The position numbers were made by a program, and so were the translations under genes. 64,000 bases of DNA, from assembly GCA_031555175.1 (NCBI GenBank), contig JAVBUP010000002.1, positions 1 through 64,000 on the forward strand, in the 5' to 3' direction. Origin of the DNA: JAVBUP01 sp031555175. Lineage in GTDB: Bacteria; Bacillota_I; Bacilli_A; Erysipelotrichales; Coprobacillaceae. The notes beneath the pieces were generated by a model. The model was not told the DNA's origin. It saw only the letters and a list, made by a program, of their open reading frames with translations, and made no database searches. Shown piece after piece: positions 50,781 through 59,495 of this stretch; position 1 is the stretch's first letter, and the number at the start of each line of letters is the position of its first letter.

Positions 50781-51941
50781 TTAAGCACTTAGCTTAATTC
50801 CTAATAAACCTTGTGTTGTAGCAACTTGACCATCTACTAAAGATGTTAACTGTCTAACATCTGCATCTATGTCAGAATCATAGAAATCTCTTGCAGACAT
50901 TTCATCGTTATCATTGATAAAATAATCAGCAAAGTCAAAGATAAATCCAAAATAAGAGCCCATGTTAGATGGTTTTGCAAACTTAACTGGTCTTCCCAAA
51001 AGTGCATAAACTGGTTTACCATCAAGCCCAAGACTAACTCTTGCGATTGGTTGTTTTTGACTATCAACCATTGATAAAACTTGACTATAGAATGTCTTTC
51101 TTGGCATTGCCCAAATCATATTTTCTTCTTTATCTTCATCAAGTGATCCTTCAATTTCTAATAAAGTTTTATAATCAAATGCAGTAATAGTTTTAATTAA
51201 TGACTCATTTCCAGGCTTATCCAAAGTTGTGATAATTCCAGTCATTTGTCCCTCACCTGTACCGATAAACATACCAGCTTCTTCGGCTTTAATGATTGCT
51301 TTTGCAGCGTACTCAGCAATCTTTTGTTCAAACACTTCTAATGTCATCTTTTCGACTTCAAATGTTCTAGGCAATCTAATTTGAAGCTTGTAAGCTCCAA
51401 ATTTAATTACACCAAACTTCAATTTTTGTCCAGTTGCAGCAGTTCCTTCTGCTTGCCAAGTAGCAGTTGGAATTAATTCTTGAACTGGAACTTGATACCC
51501 GCCTTTGACATTTGTTTTAGTTGCTAAAGATAGGAATGTACCAGTTTTTTCTACAATTTCAATAATCTTAGAAGAGATTGTAATAGGAATAAATGGTGCT
51601 ACATCTGACGTAGCAGTTGCTCCAGATAAGTCTCTTAGCTCAGTCTTATTCATAAGATGTCCTACATATCTCTTAAACCCATTTCTATACTCTGGTGATC
51701 CTAATGGATTACCCACTAAAACTAATTCATCTTCTAAACCGCTAGTTCCTTGAATTGCATTTGAATTTAATCTAGCTTGCATTTCGATTTGTTTATCTAA
51801 ATGAGCTAACTCAGTATCAATAGCACTTGAACGAGTTTCGATCTCTGATAATCTGTCTGGAGTAATCTCTCCTGCGACTTCTGTTGCTAAAGCTGCTCTT
51901 TCATTTTTTAATGCTTTTAATTTTTCTAATAATTGATTCAT
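50781..51941 (-). CDS. Major capsid protein (HK97 fold)
   Basis: This 386-residue protein has an N-terminal coiled-coil scaffold domain (about 1-110; LDKQIEMQARLNSN) that the prohead protease should remove. It then has the capsid fold with TSDVAPFIPITISSKIIEIVEKTGTFLSLATKTNVKGG, the E-loop region and the P-domain (GEGQMTGIITTLDKPG). AGGAGG precedes the ATG. It is the main head protein. Confidence 0.93.
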   Translation of the reverse strand: MNQLLEKLKALKNERAALATEVAGEITPDRLSEIETRSSAIDTELAHLDKQIEMQARLNSNAIQGTSGLEDELVLVGNPLGSPEYRNGFKRYVGHLMNKTELRDLSGATATSDVAPFIPITISSKIIEIVEKTGTFLSLATKTNVKGGYQVPVQELIPTATWQAEGTAATGQKLKFGVIKFGAYKLQIRLPRTFEVEKMTLEVFEQKIAEYAAKAIIKAEEAGMFIGTGEGQMTGIITTLDKPGNESLIKTITAFDYKTLLEIEGSLDEDKEENMIWAMPRKTFYSQVLSMVDSQKQPIARVSLGLDGKPVYALLGRPVKFAKPSNMGSYFGFIFDFADYFINDNDEMSARDFYDSDIDADVRQLTSLVDGQVATTQGLLGIKLSA

Positions 51942-51956
51942 TATTGAATCCTCCTT

Positions 51957-52607
51957 TTATTTTTGCAATTTTAATTTCACTTCTAATTTCTTTTTTCTAA
52001 AAATAAAATCCTTGTCCCTACTTTCATTTAGGTACAAAGATTCATAATCTCTTATATCATCTAAACTTCTTGCTTCAATCGAAGTAGAATCATAGGCAGG
52101 GATAGCTACTGCCGAAACATCATATAGCTTTTTAACATTTAAGACTCTATAAAGCACTTTCGTGTCTGTTGCTTCGCGTTTCAACCCATCTTTTGCAAGG
52201 GAATACTGATATGACATTTTATTTACATAACCACGTTTAATGTCGTTATATAACTCTAGATGTCCTCTGTCATCTTTATACAGTACAGCTCGCATATGTA
52301 CGCCATCTGCGGCAATCCATATTTTTAAACTTGTACTATTATTTCTAGCATAAACTCTGCCATCGTGATTGTAATTAAAGATGACATCTCGCATGTCCGT
52401 TGATGTAAATGCATTTGGATCTACTAGTTCATAAACTTCTGTATCACCATATGAAAAAAGCAGTGTTTCTCTATTAAAAACTACTGCAATACCTTCAACA
52501 ATCAACTCATTGTCATTTTCCTCAGTTGTCGTAAGATTTTCAAAATCTATACTTCTAACAATCTTCCCAGAAAACATCTTTTTTTCTAACTCTTCTTGTT
52601 TATTCAA
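51957..52607 (-). CDS. HK97-family prohead protease
   Basis: This 216-residue protease has GIAVVFNRET and FNYNHDGRVYARNNSTSLKIW (catalytic His) and KMSYQYSLAKDG (catalytic Ser), as in caudovirus U35 proteases. It cleaves the capsid scaffold domain. The start is TTG at 52607, with GGAGGTGAT upstream lying in the last codons of the portal gene. Confidence 0.88.
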   Translation of the reverse strand: MNKQEELEKKMFSGKIVRSIDFENLTTTEENDNELIVEGIAVVFNRETLLFSYGDTEVYELVDPNAFTSTDMRDVIFNYNHDGRVYARNNSTSLKIWIAADGVHMRAVLYKDDRGHLELYNDIKRGYVNKMSYQYSLAKDGLKREATDTKVLYRVLNVKKLYDVSAVAIPAYDSTSIEARSLDDIRDYESLYLNESRDKDFIFRKKKLEVKLKLQK

Positions 52608-52609
52608 TT

Positions 52610-53872
52610 TTAATCACCTCCTTTATCTTCGCTATCTTCCTCATCATCTTCTTCAATAGGGTCTTTCTCTTCAACTTTTAATGGATCAGTCTTTTTCTTA
52701 GTGTCATTAACAGGTTCTGTATCTAGACGTCTAATTAAATCATCTGCTCCATCAACTGTAGGTAAGTTCATTACTTTACGCCACTCGTTTGGGGTCATTG
52801 CACCTCTATCAACCATCTGATATAGTTCAATTTTTGATTTCATTGACGCGTACTGCAGTGAGGTAGCATTCGCAATGATTTGGTTGCCATAACTATTAAA
52901 TTGGTTTTTAGTAAGTAGTTTAAGAGTTAATTGATCGGCAAATTTTCTTGCGAAAGGTTCTATTTCCATTTCATAAAATGAATTATAGATATCTTCTGTA
53001 TATTCTCTTGCAACAATCTTTTCATTAACGCCAAAGAAATCCATTACTCTTTTTCTATAAACTAAAAATGCCTTTTCGTTAGGCATATATATATCTTCTT
53101 TAATTTGAGTAGCAGTCGCTTTGTTATCAACTGTGGCCACTCCACCAACATTAGATTCCGGATCTAAAAAGGCTTTTCTAAATGCTTCAGCTGCTGCAAT
53201 TTGATCCTCCAGCTTGTATGTTCCACTCCATGTTAATAGCCATTTAATAATTCCATTACTAGCAATCGCTTTTTGAGTTCCTAAATCAATTGTTCTAACA
53301 GTTTTTAAAACTTCATTTAAAGCTCTTTTTAATGGTTGACCATAAAACTCGCCAATAAAATCTTTTCTTAAATGAATAATATCACTATAAGGAACAATTG
53401 CTTTTTTACCATTAGAAAAAGATATTTCCATCATTAAAATTCCATTAAGAGACTCGCAAACACGGACCATAGATGTTTCTAAAGCATTTATCGATATTAC
53501 TTGCCCTGTATAAGTATCTCTAAGTATATAAGCATATGTATTTCCTGTAGTTTCGTATTGCCACACCATTTTTTCAAGTAAATCTTGCATTGTCATAATT
53601 TCATTTGGAAATCTTAATAAATACCTTAAACTTGGGTCAAAATCTATTTCAGTTTTTCCATCTTTGTTTGTTCTTATTAGATTTAGAGTGAGTTTCCCTA
53701 TCTCGGTAGCCTTAGGCCTAATACACGAGACTACTATATCATTATCAAAGTAATCGATTGTATTTACATAAAAAGTATCGCCTCCACTAAACATTTGTAT
53801 GTTCTTTGTTGGGACTTGCTTAATAGTGTCTGATCCAAATACGTTTTTAAACATACTTCTCATTATTCCCAT
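52610..53872 (-). CDS. Phage portal protein (HK97 family)
   Basis: This 420-residue portal protein has VSCIRPKATEIGKLTLNLIR, the WQYETTGNTYAYILRD stretch, IIHLRKDFIGEFYGQP, and the helix VNEKIVAREYTEDIYNSFYEMEIEPFARKFADQLT. The acidic C-terminal tail (about 395-420) is typical. GGGGGTGAG precedes the ATG. It forms the dodecameric entry ring of the head. Confidence 0.92.
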   Translation of the reverse strand: MGIMRSMFKNVFGSDTIKQVPTKNIQMFSGGDTFYVNTIDYFDNDIVVSCIRPKATEIGKLTLNLIRTNKDGKTEIDFDPSLRYLLRFPNEIMTMQDLLEKMVWQYETTGNTYAYILRDTYTGQVISINALETSMVRVCESLNGILMMEISFSNGKKAIVPYSDIIHLRKDFIGEFYGQPLKRALNEVLKTVRTIDLGTQKAIASNGIIKWLLTWSGTYKLEDQIAAAEAFRKAFLDPESNVGGVATVDNKATATQIKEDIYMPNEKAFLVYRKRVMDFFGVNEKIVAREYTEDIYNSFYEMEIEPFARKFADQLTLKLLTKNQFNSYGNQIIANATSLQYASMKSKIELYQMVDRGAMTPNEWRKVMNLPTVDGADDLIRRLDTEPVNDTKKKTDPLKVEEKDPIEEDDEEDSEDKGGD

Positions 53873-53888
53873 CTTCTCACCCCCTTTC

Positions 53889-55592
53889 CTATAGCAAATT
53901 CATATAATCTTGCTCGTTGTTTTTCAAAACAACATAAGCATCTAGAAGTGACAACATCCCATCAATTCTTTTCGTTTTGTTTCTGGGCTTAATTGGCCTA
54001 ATATTTTCATTGTCATCAATCTTGATTTCAGTATTAGTAAAACACCACAAATCGATTGGATTGTAATTGTAAATAATATTTTCAGATTGGAAATCAACTT
54101 CCAGTTGTTTCATTGGGTTACTAAATGTCCTAGCACCTTGTCGAATAGGCTCCATGACGTTCTTTCCAAAACGATTTATCATATCGTCAATCCAATAACT
54201 AGTTTCCCATGCATCGTAACCGCATTTCCATAAATAAATGCCATATTGGTCTTGTATATCCAAAAACCATTGTGTAATATCAGCAGTTCTTATTTTCTTT
54301 CCTTTGCATAAACGTAAATAACCTTGCTCATGCCAAAGTTTATATGGAACGTTATCGTTCCCTCGCTCACTGTTTTGGCAACGCTCATCAAATAAATCTT
54401 CAGGAAGCCAATACATAGATAGTACATATATATTAGGATCATCAGCACGCATGCATAATAGTTTGGCACTTGTTAAGTCAACACCACCAGACAGGTCAAC
54501 ACCACCTATTCCATAGTCAAAGCCCATCTGTGCTATATCGAAGCGTTCAGTATTCTTAGCAGTTTTAAAATCTAACCAAGCTGATACAGATTGAGTAACA
54601 AGATTAAAATACTTTGTTAATACAGTTCTTTTATACCCGATACTAACTTTTGCTTTTTTAACTTCATCTTGTAAATCTTCACGTGAACGAATAACATCAA
54701 TAGATGGATTAGCTTTGATCCACATTTCCTCTTGATCCCATTCTTCTTCATCATCTAGTTCATAAATAAATGCAAGTGTTTTTCCATTGTACAGAGTGTC
54801 AGTTGTGTCTTCAAGCATGTTAGTATATTCAGCATACAGTTCATCAAATATTCCAAAACGGATAAATCCATTTGTGGTAGAAATCATTAATAATGGTTGT
54901 TCACGCATTCCTCTTGAACCACGACAAACATCATATAAATTTCGATCTTTATATGCATGCACTTCATCCAGACAGAAGAAACTACCATTTAAACCATCTA
55001 ACGAATTACTATCACTAGCAAGGGCCATAAGAGTCGAGAATGTATCCTCAAAGTATAAATCACTTTTTCTTTTCTTTATTTTTTCACTTAGCCATTCACT
55101 TAAAGTAACCATGTGCGTCGCTTCAACAAACCCTTTTTTTGCTTGGTCTTTCTTTGTAGCTACAAGATAAACTTCAGCACTTCCCTCGCGATCAGCCACT
55201 AAATGATACAGTGCTAAGAACGCAGACAGCCCTGTCTTTCCATTTTTTCTACCTTGAAGAACTGCAAATTCTCTACATCTTCTAAATCCAGTATTTACAT
55301 CAACAAAGCCATACACGGCTTGAATCATTGCCTTTTGATATAACAATAACCGAACTGGTTTACCTGCCTTTGATCCTGTTGTTTTTTTACAAAAATTCTC
55401 TATGAATTCAATTGGACGATTAGCTTTTATAATGTCAAACGTCCAATTATCGCCCAAAAGTTTAGGGTTTTCTAATTCTTTTGCTAATAATTCATATTGT
55501 TTTATTACTTTTTTTGAAGCTTTTATCTCTCCACTTGATATCTTTCTATAATACTCGACTATGTAGTTTGGTCTAGATAATACATTATGCAT
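53889..55592 (-). CDS. terL: Terminase large subunit
   Basis: This 567-residue packaging motor has the N-terminal ATPase with the Walker A-like VLQGRKNGKT, Walker B FFCLDEVHAY and coupling motif SMMISTTNG-like MISTTNGF, then the nuclease domain beginning YGIGGVDLSGGVDLTSA with its metal-binding Asp. It matches the HK97/P27-associated TerL group. The upstream site is weak, so translation may be coupled to terS, four bases away. Confidence 0.93.
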   Translation of the reverse strand: MHNVLSRPNYIVEYYRKISSGEIKASKKVIKQYELLAKELENPKLLGDNWTFDIIKANRPIEFIENFCKKTTGSKAGKPVRLLLYQKAMIQAVYGFVDVNTGFRRCREFAVLQGRKNGKTGLSAFLALYHLVADREGSAEVYLVATKKDQAKKGFVEATHMVTLSEWLSEKIKKRKSDLYFEDTFSTLMALASDSNSLDGLNGSFFCLDEVHAYKDRNLYDVCRGSRGMREQPLLMISTTNGFIRFGIFDELYAEYTNMLEDTTDTLYNGKTLAFIYELDDEEEWDQEEMWIKANPSIDVIRSREDLQDEVKKAKVSIGYKRTVLTKYFNLVTQSVSAWLDFKTAKNTERFDIAQMGFDYGIGGVDLSGGVDLTSAKLLCMRADDPNIYVLSMYWLPEDLFDERCQNSERGNDNVPYKLWHEQGYLRLCKGKKIRTADITQWFLDIQDQYGIYLWKCGYDAWETSYWIDDMINRFGKNVMEPIRQGARTFSNPMKQLEVDFQSENIIYNYNPIDLWCFTNTEIKIDDNENIRPIKPRNKTKRIDGMLSLLDAYVVLKNNEQDYMNLL

Positions 55593-55595
55593 ATT

Positions 55596-56018
55596 CTAAA
55601 TCTTGTCATATTCATCGCTATTAAAAAAATCAAGTGGATTCGTTGTTTTACTAGCTTCTTTCTGTTGTTTCTCTTTTTCTTTTTTTGTGATTTTTGGTTC
55701 TTTTGGAAGCAATCCATTCAACATTTTTAGCCCATCACAGTAATTTTTATAGGCCTTGTTATAGATATCATACAACGGGTTAGCTTTTTTAAATTGTTGC
55801 GATCCATTCGTAGTTTCTACTACTTTACTTCCTTTTTTAATATCTGCTTTGCACTCTTCCATTGTAATGACTGCCTCAGCTAATTCTGCAAATAGATAAT
55901 CGCACCTTTTAAGATGTTCTTTTCCTATCTCTTTGTAATTATTTCTAAGCTTCCTTTTTTCTTTAACAATCCTATCATCTCTTGATAAAATTACATTACT
56001 GTCAATTACTTTTGCCAA
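55596..56018 (-). CDS. terS: Terminase small subunit, P27 family
   Basis: This 140-residue protein has the P27-type core CDYLFAELAEAVITMEECKADIKKGSKVVETTNGSQQFKKANPLYDIYNKAYKNYCDGLKMLNGLL, followed by a charged tail (KEKEKQQKEASKTTN). It recognises phage DNA for packaging. I chose the TTG at 56018 because GGGGTGAT lies four bases upstream; the frame extends 12 codons further without a site. Confidence 0.88.
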   Translation of the reverse strand: MAKVIDSNVILSRDDRIVKEKRKLRNNYKEIGKEHLKRCDYLFAELAEAVITMEECKADIKKGSKVVETTNGSQQFKKANPLYDIYNKAYKNYCDGLKMLNGLLPKEPKITKKEKEKQQKEASKTTNPLDFFNSDEYDKI

Positions 56019-56148
56019 AACAATCACCCCTTTCATTACATAATAAGACCCCACTGCAAATTGATTTTCCCCCCCTACTTATTTTTTTGTAAAAATGAGG
56101 TCGGGGTCTATCAAGGTGGGGGCTTCGGTAAATTTAACTAGCCAATAC
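56019..56148. other. HNH-terS intergenic region with G/C runs; candidate cos site
   Basis: This short gap in an AT-rich phage has several runs of G or C (56071-56077, 56103-56107, 56114-56118) and a perfect inverted repeat, AGACCCC (56045-56051) with GGGGTCT (56104-56110). The cohesive-end site usually lies between the HNH and terS genes in cos phages of this type. Confidence 0.45.
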
Positions 56149-56454
56149 TTAATCGATATGGGGGGGCTTAACTACATATCCATCCTCATCAAATATTAAG
56201 TCTTGGCTCGTGTTCTTGTGCTTTCTTAATGTTTCTTGCGTATGGCACTTGTGACATAACAACTCTAAGTTATCTTGGTTTAATGTGATACTTACATCAT
56301 GTATGTTGTCTGGAGTAATCTCTTCTATATGATGCACTTCATTGCCATAATCTCCACAACGATTACACACATATCCTTTATCCTTTCTAAACCAATCAGC
56401 TAACAATCTCCATGCTGTTGAATTATAAAACCATACTGCATAGTCCTTTGCCAT
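56149..56454 (-). CDS. HNH endonuclease (packaging-associated)
   Basis: This 101-residue HNH nuclease has the zinc cysteines CNRCGDYG and CHKCHTQET and the catalytic EVHHIEEITPDN with the later LNQDNLELL Asn. Such HNH proteins next to terminase assist cos cleavage by TerL. The ATG at 56454 is chosen for AAAGG nine bases upstream; two ATGs a few bases earlier are too close to it. Confidence 0.9.
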   Translation of the reverse strand: MAKDYAVWFYNSTAWRLLADWFRKDKGYVCNRCGDYGNEVHHIEEITPDNIHDVSITLNQDNLELLCHKCHTQETLRKHKNTSQDLIFDEDGYVVKPPHID

Positions 56455-56523
56455 ACTCATCATCCTTTCTTTATAAAATAAAGCTGCACACGATCGGAGA
56501 GGTAATCATGCACAGCTTTCTAA

Positions 56524-56555
56524 TATAAAAAAAGAAATGCTCTATACATTTCTTT
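56524..56555 (-). terminator. Terminator between early and late phage genes
   Basis: AAAGAAATG and CATTTCTTT form a perfect nine-base stem with a seven-base loop, and a run of T follows on the minus strand. A second, weaker hairpin lies at about 56480-56520. Together they separate the early region from the packaging genes. Confidence 0.8.
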
Positions 56556-56592
56556 CATATAATCTTCCACGATACAATTTTAACACTATTGA

Positions 56593-57111
56593 CTACTGAA
56601 CTTCTAGTGTACCAATCTTACTTTTTTTCAATTTATCTAACTCTTTTAATAGTTTCTTATAGTGATTCTTATATATTCCACGTGAACTAATTTCTCGTCT
56701 AGCTGCAACATTGTTAATTGCTTTGTTCTTGCTTAAGCCTTTAACTACAATTAGATAATACAATTCATAGATAATACTATCATCACTCGCGTCCTCAAAC
56801 GTACTAAGAGCAGTTTCCATCTTCATCAAGTAGTACCTCTTACATCCTACTTTATTCGCTTGTTCTTTAATCACATCTTCTAATGATTGTCCACTATACT
56901 TATCTTGTGGCTTAGTTAGATCATGTGTATAATTTAGCATTTTATTTTTATATGGATCTGACTGTGATAATACTCCTATCAACTCATTAGAGCCCTTCCT
57001 TGTAAAGTGCTTAGAATATAGTTCCTCTTTTTCATTTAGAAGCAATAACAATCTAGCTTCTTCTACTTCCAATTCTAATTTTGTAATATTGTGTGTGTGT
57101 ATTGCTTCCAT
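56593..57111 (-). CDS. Possible late-gene regulator (ArpU-like helical protein)
   Basis: This 172-residue protein has an N-terminal coiled coil (ITKLELEVEEARLLLLLNEKEELY) and a C-terminal part with a helix-turn-helix look (VVKGLSKNKAINNVAARREISSRGIYKNHYKKLLKEL). It is the last gene before the terminator and the packaging genes, the usual place for ArpU/RinA-like activators of late transcription. The ATG at 57111 is preferred, with AAGGGG upstream; a TTG 22 codons earlier would overlap a small frame. Confidence 0.6.
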   Translation of the reverse strand: MEAIHTHNITKLELEVEEARLLLLLNEKEELYSKHFTRKGSNELIGVLSQSDPYKNKMLNYTHDLTKPQDKYSGQSLEDVIKEQANKVGCKRYYLMKMETALSTFEDASDDSIIYELYYLIVVKGLSKNKAINNVAARREISSRGIYKNHYKKLLKELDKLKKSKIGTLEVQ

Positions 57112-57125
57112 TTTATGTAGTCCCC

Positions 57126-57218
57126 TTATCTCTTTTTGTAATAATCTAAAATCATAACAATTACTATTGTCACGCAAATAATAATTGTTGCTTGCACACC
57201 TGGTGTAAAGTTATTCAT
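57126..57218 (-). CDS. 30-residue membrane peptide
   Basis: The short frame, with AGGTAA five bases before the ATG, encodes a peptide that is almost one membrane helix (VQATIIICVTIVIVMIL) with a basic end (DYYKKR). It fits exactly between the cold-shock gene and the regulator-like gene. Function unknown. Confidence 0.55.
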   Translation of the reverse strand: MNNFTPGVQATIIICVTIVIVMILDYYKKR

Positions 57219-57226
57219 ATCTTTAC

Positions 57227-57436
57227 CTAAAGAGATATGCAAACTACATTGATTGCTCTCAAGCCTTTTGAAGTATCTTCAATGTCAAATGATACTTCAT
57301 CACCATCATTTAGTGTTTTGAATCCTTGCCCAAGAATGCTTGAATGATGTACAAATAAATCTTCCCCATGCTCTTGTTCAATAAAACCAAACCCCTTTTT
57401 ACTATCAAACCATTTAACTCTTCCTACTTGTTGCAT
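57227..57436 (-). CDS. Phage-encoded cold-shock domain protein
   Basis: This 69-residue protein is a complete CspA-type domain: GRVKWFDSKKGFGFIEQEHGED with RNP1 KGFGFIE, then RNP2 LFVHHSSI. It binds single-stranded nucleic acid and may act as an RNA chaperone or antiterminator during infection. AGGAGG precedes the ATG. It lies in the early operon of the prophage. Confidence 0.93.
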   Translation of the reverse strand: MQQVGRVKWFDSKKGFGFIEQEHGEDLFVHHSSILGQGFKTLNDGDEVSFDIEDTSKGLRAINVVCISL

Positions 57437-57438
57437 TT

Positions 57439-57978
57439 CTATATGCCTCCTTTTATTTTTTTCTCTACATCTTGTAATACTTTAATAAACATATTACTAG
57501 CTGTATTTAACAACCTGCTAAGAGATTCTTCGACTCTCTTTAACATTACATCAGTATCCTCAAGGGAATACAGATATTTATTTGCTTCTTTTCTTGACAT
57601 ACCACTATGTTTTTGAAAGTATGCAATGAGAAACGCTTTTTGAACATCATGTTCATCATCACTTGATTTGTCTATTCTAGTCCTTGTTCCATCTTCCCAG
57701 AATAATATAGTCGCTGTGTCAGATATAATATAACTTTTGGGTTTTCTCAAGTCTTTACTATCCTTGTTTAATCCAAACTTTGCAAAGTTTTCTGCCGCTT
57801 CATGTAATGCAGCTGCTCTACCACGTTTCAATCCAACTCTATATTTTGCGCTATGTTGTAAATCTTTTTGATAATCAAATAGATGTTCTAGTTCTATCAA
57901 ATTACATTCTTTAGTCGCTTTATGTGATTCAATATGTAAACTTTCAAAATATAATACCTCTTTACTCTTTCTTCCCAC
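57439..57978 (-). CDS. Conserved early phage protein of unknown function
   Basis: This 179-residue protein contains a segment found in many phage early proteins: SDTATILFWEDGTRTRIDKSSDDEHDVQKAFLIAYFQKHSG, here followed by MSRKEANKYLYSLED. The N-terminal third is helical (FESLHIESHKATKECNLIELEHLF). The start is GTG at 57978 with GGGGGTGG upstream, overlapping the previous gene by 17 bases. Function unknown. Confidence 0.75.
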   Translation of the reverse strand: MGRKSKEVLYFESLHIESHKATKECNLIELEHLFDYQKDLQHSAKYRVGLKRGRAAALHEAAENFAKFGLNKDSKDLRKPKSYIISDTATILFWEDGTRTRIDKSSDDEHDVQKAFLIAYFQKHSGMSRKEANKYLYSLEDTDVMLKRVEESLSRLLNTASNMFIKVLQDVEKKIKGGI

Positions 57979-58423
57979 TTATTTCCACCCCCCCTACTAT
58001 ATAAGCGTGTCTCTCTAAAAATTGATGGGAGATTATTTTAGTTATAATTCTAGGTTTACATTTCTTCCAATAATACTGGTCAAGCCAATGTTTTATTGAC
58101 TTGTCATAAATAAAATATGTTGCAGCAGCAGTTGTACTTATAACAATTTTTGTTCCGTTTGTTTTCACTACTCCAATATAGTTATTAATATGCACAATAT
58201 CGCCAGACTCTAGTAAATCAACTATATCAAATGACTTGCAACTAATATCTTCCATAATTTCATACTCAAATACTCCACTAAAGCCTCCGCCTTGTTCGTT
58301 AAACTGCACAACTGTGTCGAAAATATAAAATGGTGACATCAAAGATTTTTCGACCTCAATACATTTTGCAATAATTCCATCCTCGAGCCTTACAAACTCA
58401 TTAACTTTTATCGCTGGCTTCAT
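57962..58423 (-). CDS. Early phage protein, paralog of the 60561 gene
   Basis: This 153-residue protein starts at the ATG at 58423 after GGAGGAAAAG. The stretch SFDIVDLLESGDIVHINNYIGVV matches SFDIVDLLEENDVVEIEKFLYQV in the product of 60561-60995, and both end with a PxIxKIxxHxxF pattern, so they are paralogs in one phage. The common domain is strand-rich; I know no function. Confidence 0.72.
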   Translation of the reverse strand: MKPAIKVNEFVRLEDGIIAKCIEVEKSLMSPFYIFDTVVQFNEQGGGFSGVFEYEIMEDISCKSFDIVDLLESGDIVHINNYIGVVKTNGTKIVISTTAAATYFIYDKSIKHWLDQYYWKKCKPRIITKIISHQFLERHAYIVGGVEISGKKE

Positions 58424-58562
58424 TTTCTTTTCCTCCGTTTTTAATGATTTATATATGTAAAATAACCCCAATATTATTATTCACTACAAATAATGCGAAT
58501 AACGTTGATTATATCTACACTTTTACTACTTTTTTACTATCCAATACTTTTTGATAAAATCG

Positions 58563-58817
58563 CTATGTATTTTCCATGTACTTCTTAATGTTATAGAACA
58601 TTTTTTTATACTCTTCAAAACGCAATAAATTACATTTAGCATTCATAAATAATGATATTTCATGTAATTGATTTTTATTAATTGGCTGACTTCTTCCACC
58701 TGGATAAAACAATATTTCATTTTGCATAACTACTATTGTTCCAATAATACCACACGTTTCAGAATCAAAAACTATAAAGTTTTTTCCCTCTCTTAATATA
58801 TTAATCGATTTCAGCAT
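58563..58817 (-). CDS. Hypothetical phage protein
   Basis: This 84-residue protein is unrecognised; the N-terminal half is strand-rich (NFIVFDSETCGIIGTIVVM) and the C-terminal half helical. AGGAGG lies eight bases before the ATG. The gap before the next gene (58424-58562) is AT-rich with no clear promoter. Confidence 0.7.
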   Translation of the reverse strand: MLKSINILREGKNFIVFDSETCGIIGTIVVMQNEILFYPGGRSQPINKNQLHEISLFMNAKCNLLRFEEYKKMFYNIKKYMENT

Positions 58818-58837
58818 TGATATATTCCTCCTTGTTT

Positions 58838-59161
58838 TTAATGTAAACTATCAGGAGTTTTTATACTTACCCATATAGCTTTCTCCCAATCTAACTTGTT
58901 TAAAATTACTTCTATATCGTCATTACTAAAATTTTGATTATCTATTAAGTCAATAACATACTCTTCTGGATCATCTCTAAACACTACCGTTTTATCATCA
59001 TAATCAAATGGTTCAACGATAGCATACTCTCGTATCTCACAATCGCCAAACTCTCCATACCAATATGCATAGTCATCACTGCCTAACACATCACTGTTGA
59101 CTAGTGCAAACATCTGCAACTTTGGGTTATCAATTAACATTTTTCTTAACTTATCATTCAT
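58838..59161 (-). CDS. Hypothetical phage protein
   Basis: This acidic 107-residue protein (MNDKLRKMLIDNPKLQMFALVNSDVLGSDDYAYWYGEFG...) resembles small phage proteins of the early region but has no function I can name. It contains an aromatic DDYAYWYGEFGDCEIREYAIV strand. AGGAGG precedes the ATG. Confidence 0.72.
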   Translation of the reverse strand: MNDKLRKMLIDNPKLQMFALVNSDVLGSDDYAYWYGEFGDCEIREYAIVEPFDYDDKTVVFRDDPEEYVIDLIDNQNFSNDDIEVILNKLDWEKAIWVSIKTPDSLH

Positions 59162-59165
59162 TGCT

Positions 59166-59495
59166 TTATTCCTCCTCTTCGCTAATTGAGCTACTAAAAA
59201 TAGGTTCAGTAATATAACGCTGAATTATAATCTCTGGTATGCATACCTTTTCTATAAACCGTCTTTCTACTTCAACATCCCCATAAAAAAATGTTTGATT
59301 TTGTAATTCAATAAAAAATGGAATATATAATTTTCTTTCTGATGTTTCTCTCCCAAAAGTTTTGAGGATTTCCATTACCCATTTTGTATAGTTTTGGTTT
59401 GTTTTCTCTAGACTGGAGTTTTGATGTTTGAGTTGGTCAATTTGTGACTGTAGTTTTAGAAACTCTTCATATTCTTTCTTTGTAATTAGTTTCAC
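59166..59495 (-). CDS. Hypothetical coiled-coil phage protein
   Basis: This 109-residue protein begins with a coiled coil (EYEEFLKLQSQIDQLKHQNSSLEKTNQNY, about residues 8-37) and ends in a strand-rich part. It starts at a GTG with AGGAGG upstream and overlaps the GIY-YIG gene by four bases. Function unknown. Confidence 0.7.
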   Translation of the reverse strand: MKLITKKEYEEFLKLQSQIDQLKHQNSSLEKTNQNYTKWVMEILKTFGRETSERKLYIPFFIELQNQTFFYGDVEVERRFIEKVCIPEIIIQRYITEPIFSSSISEEEE

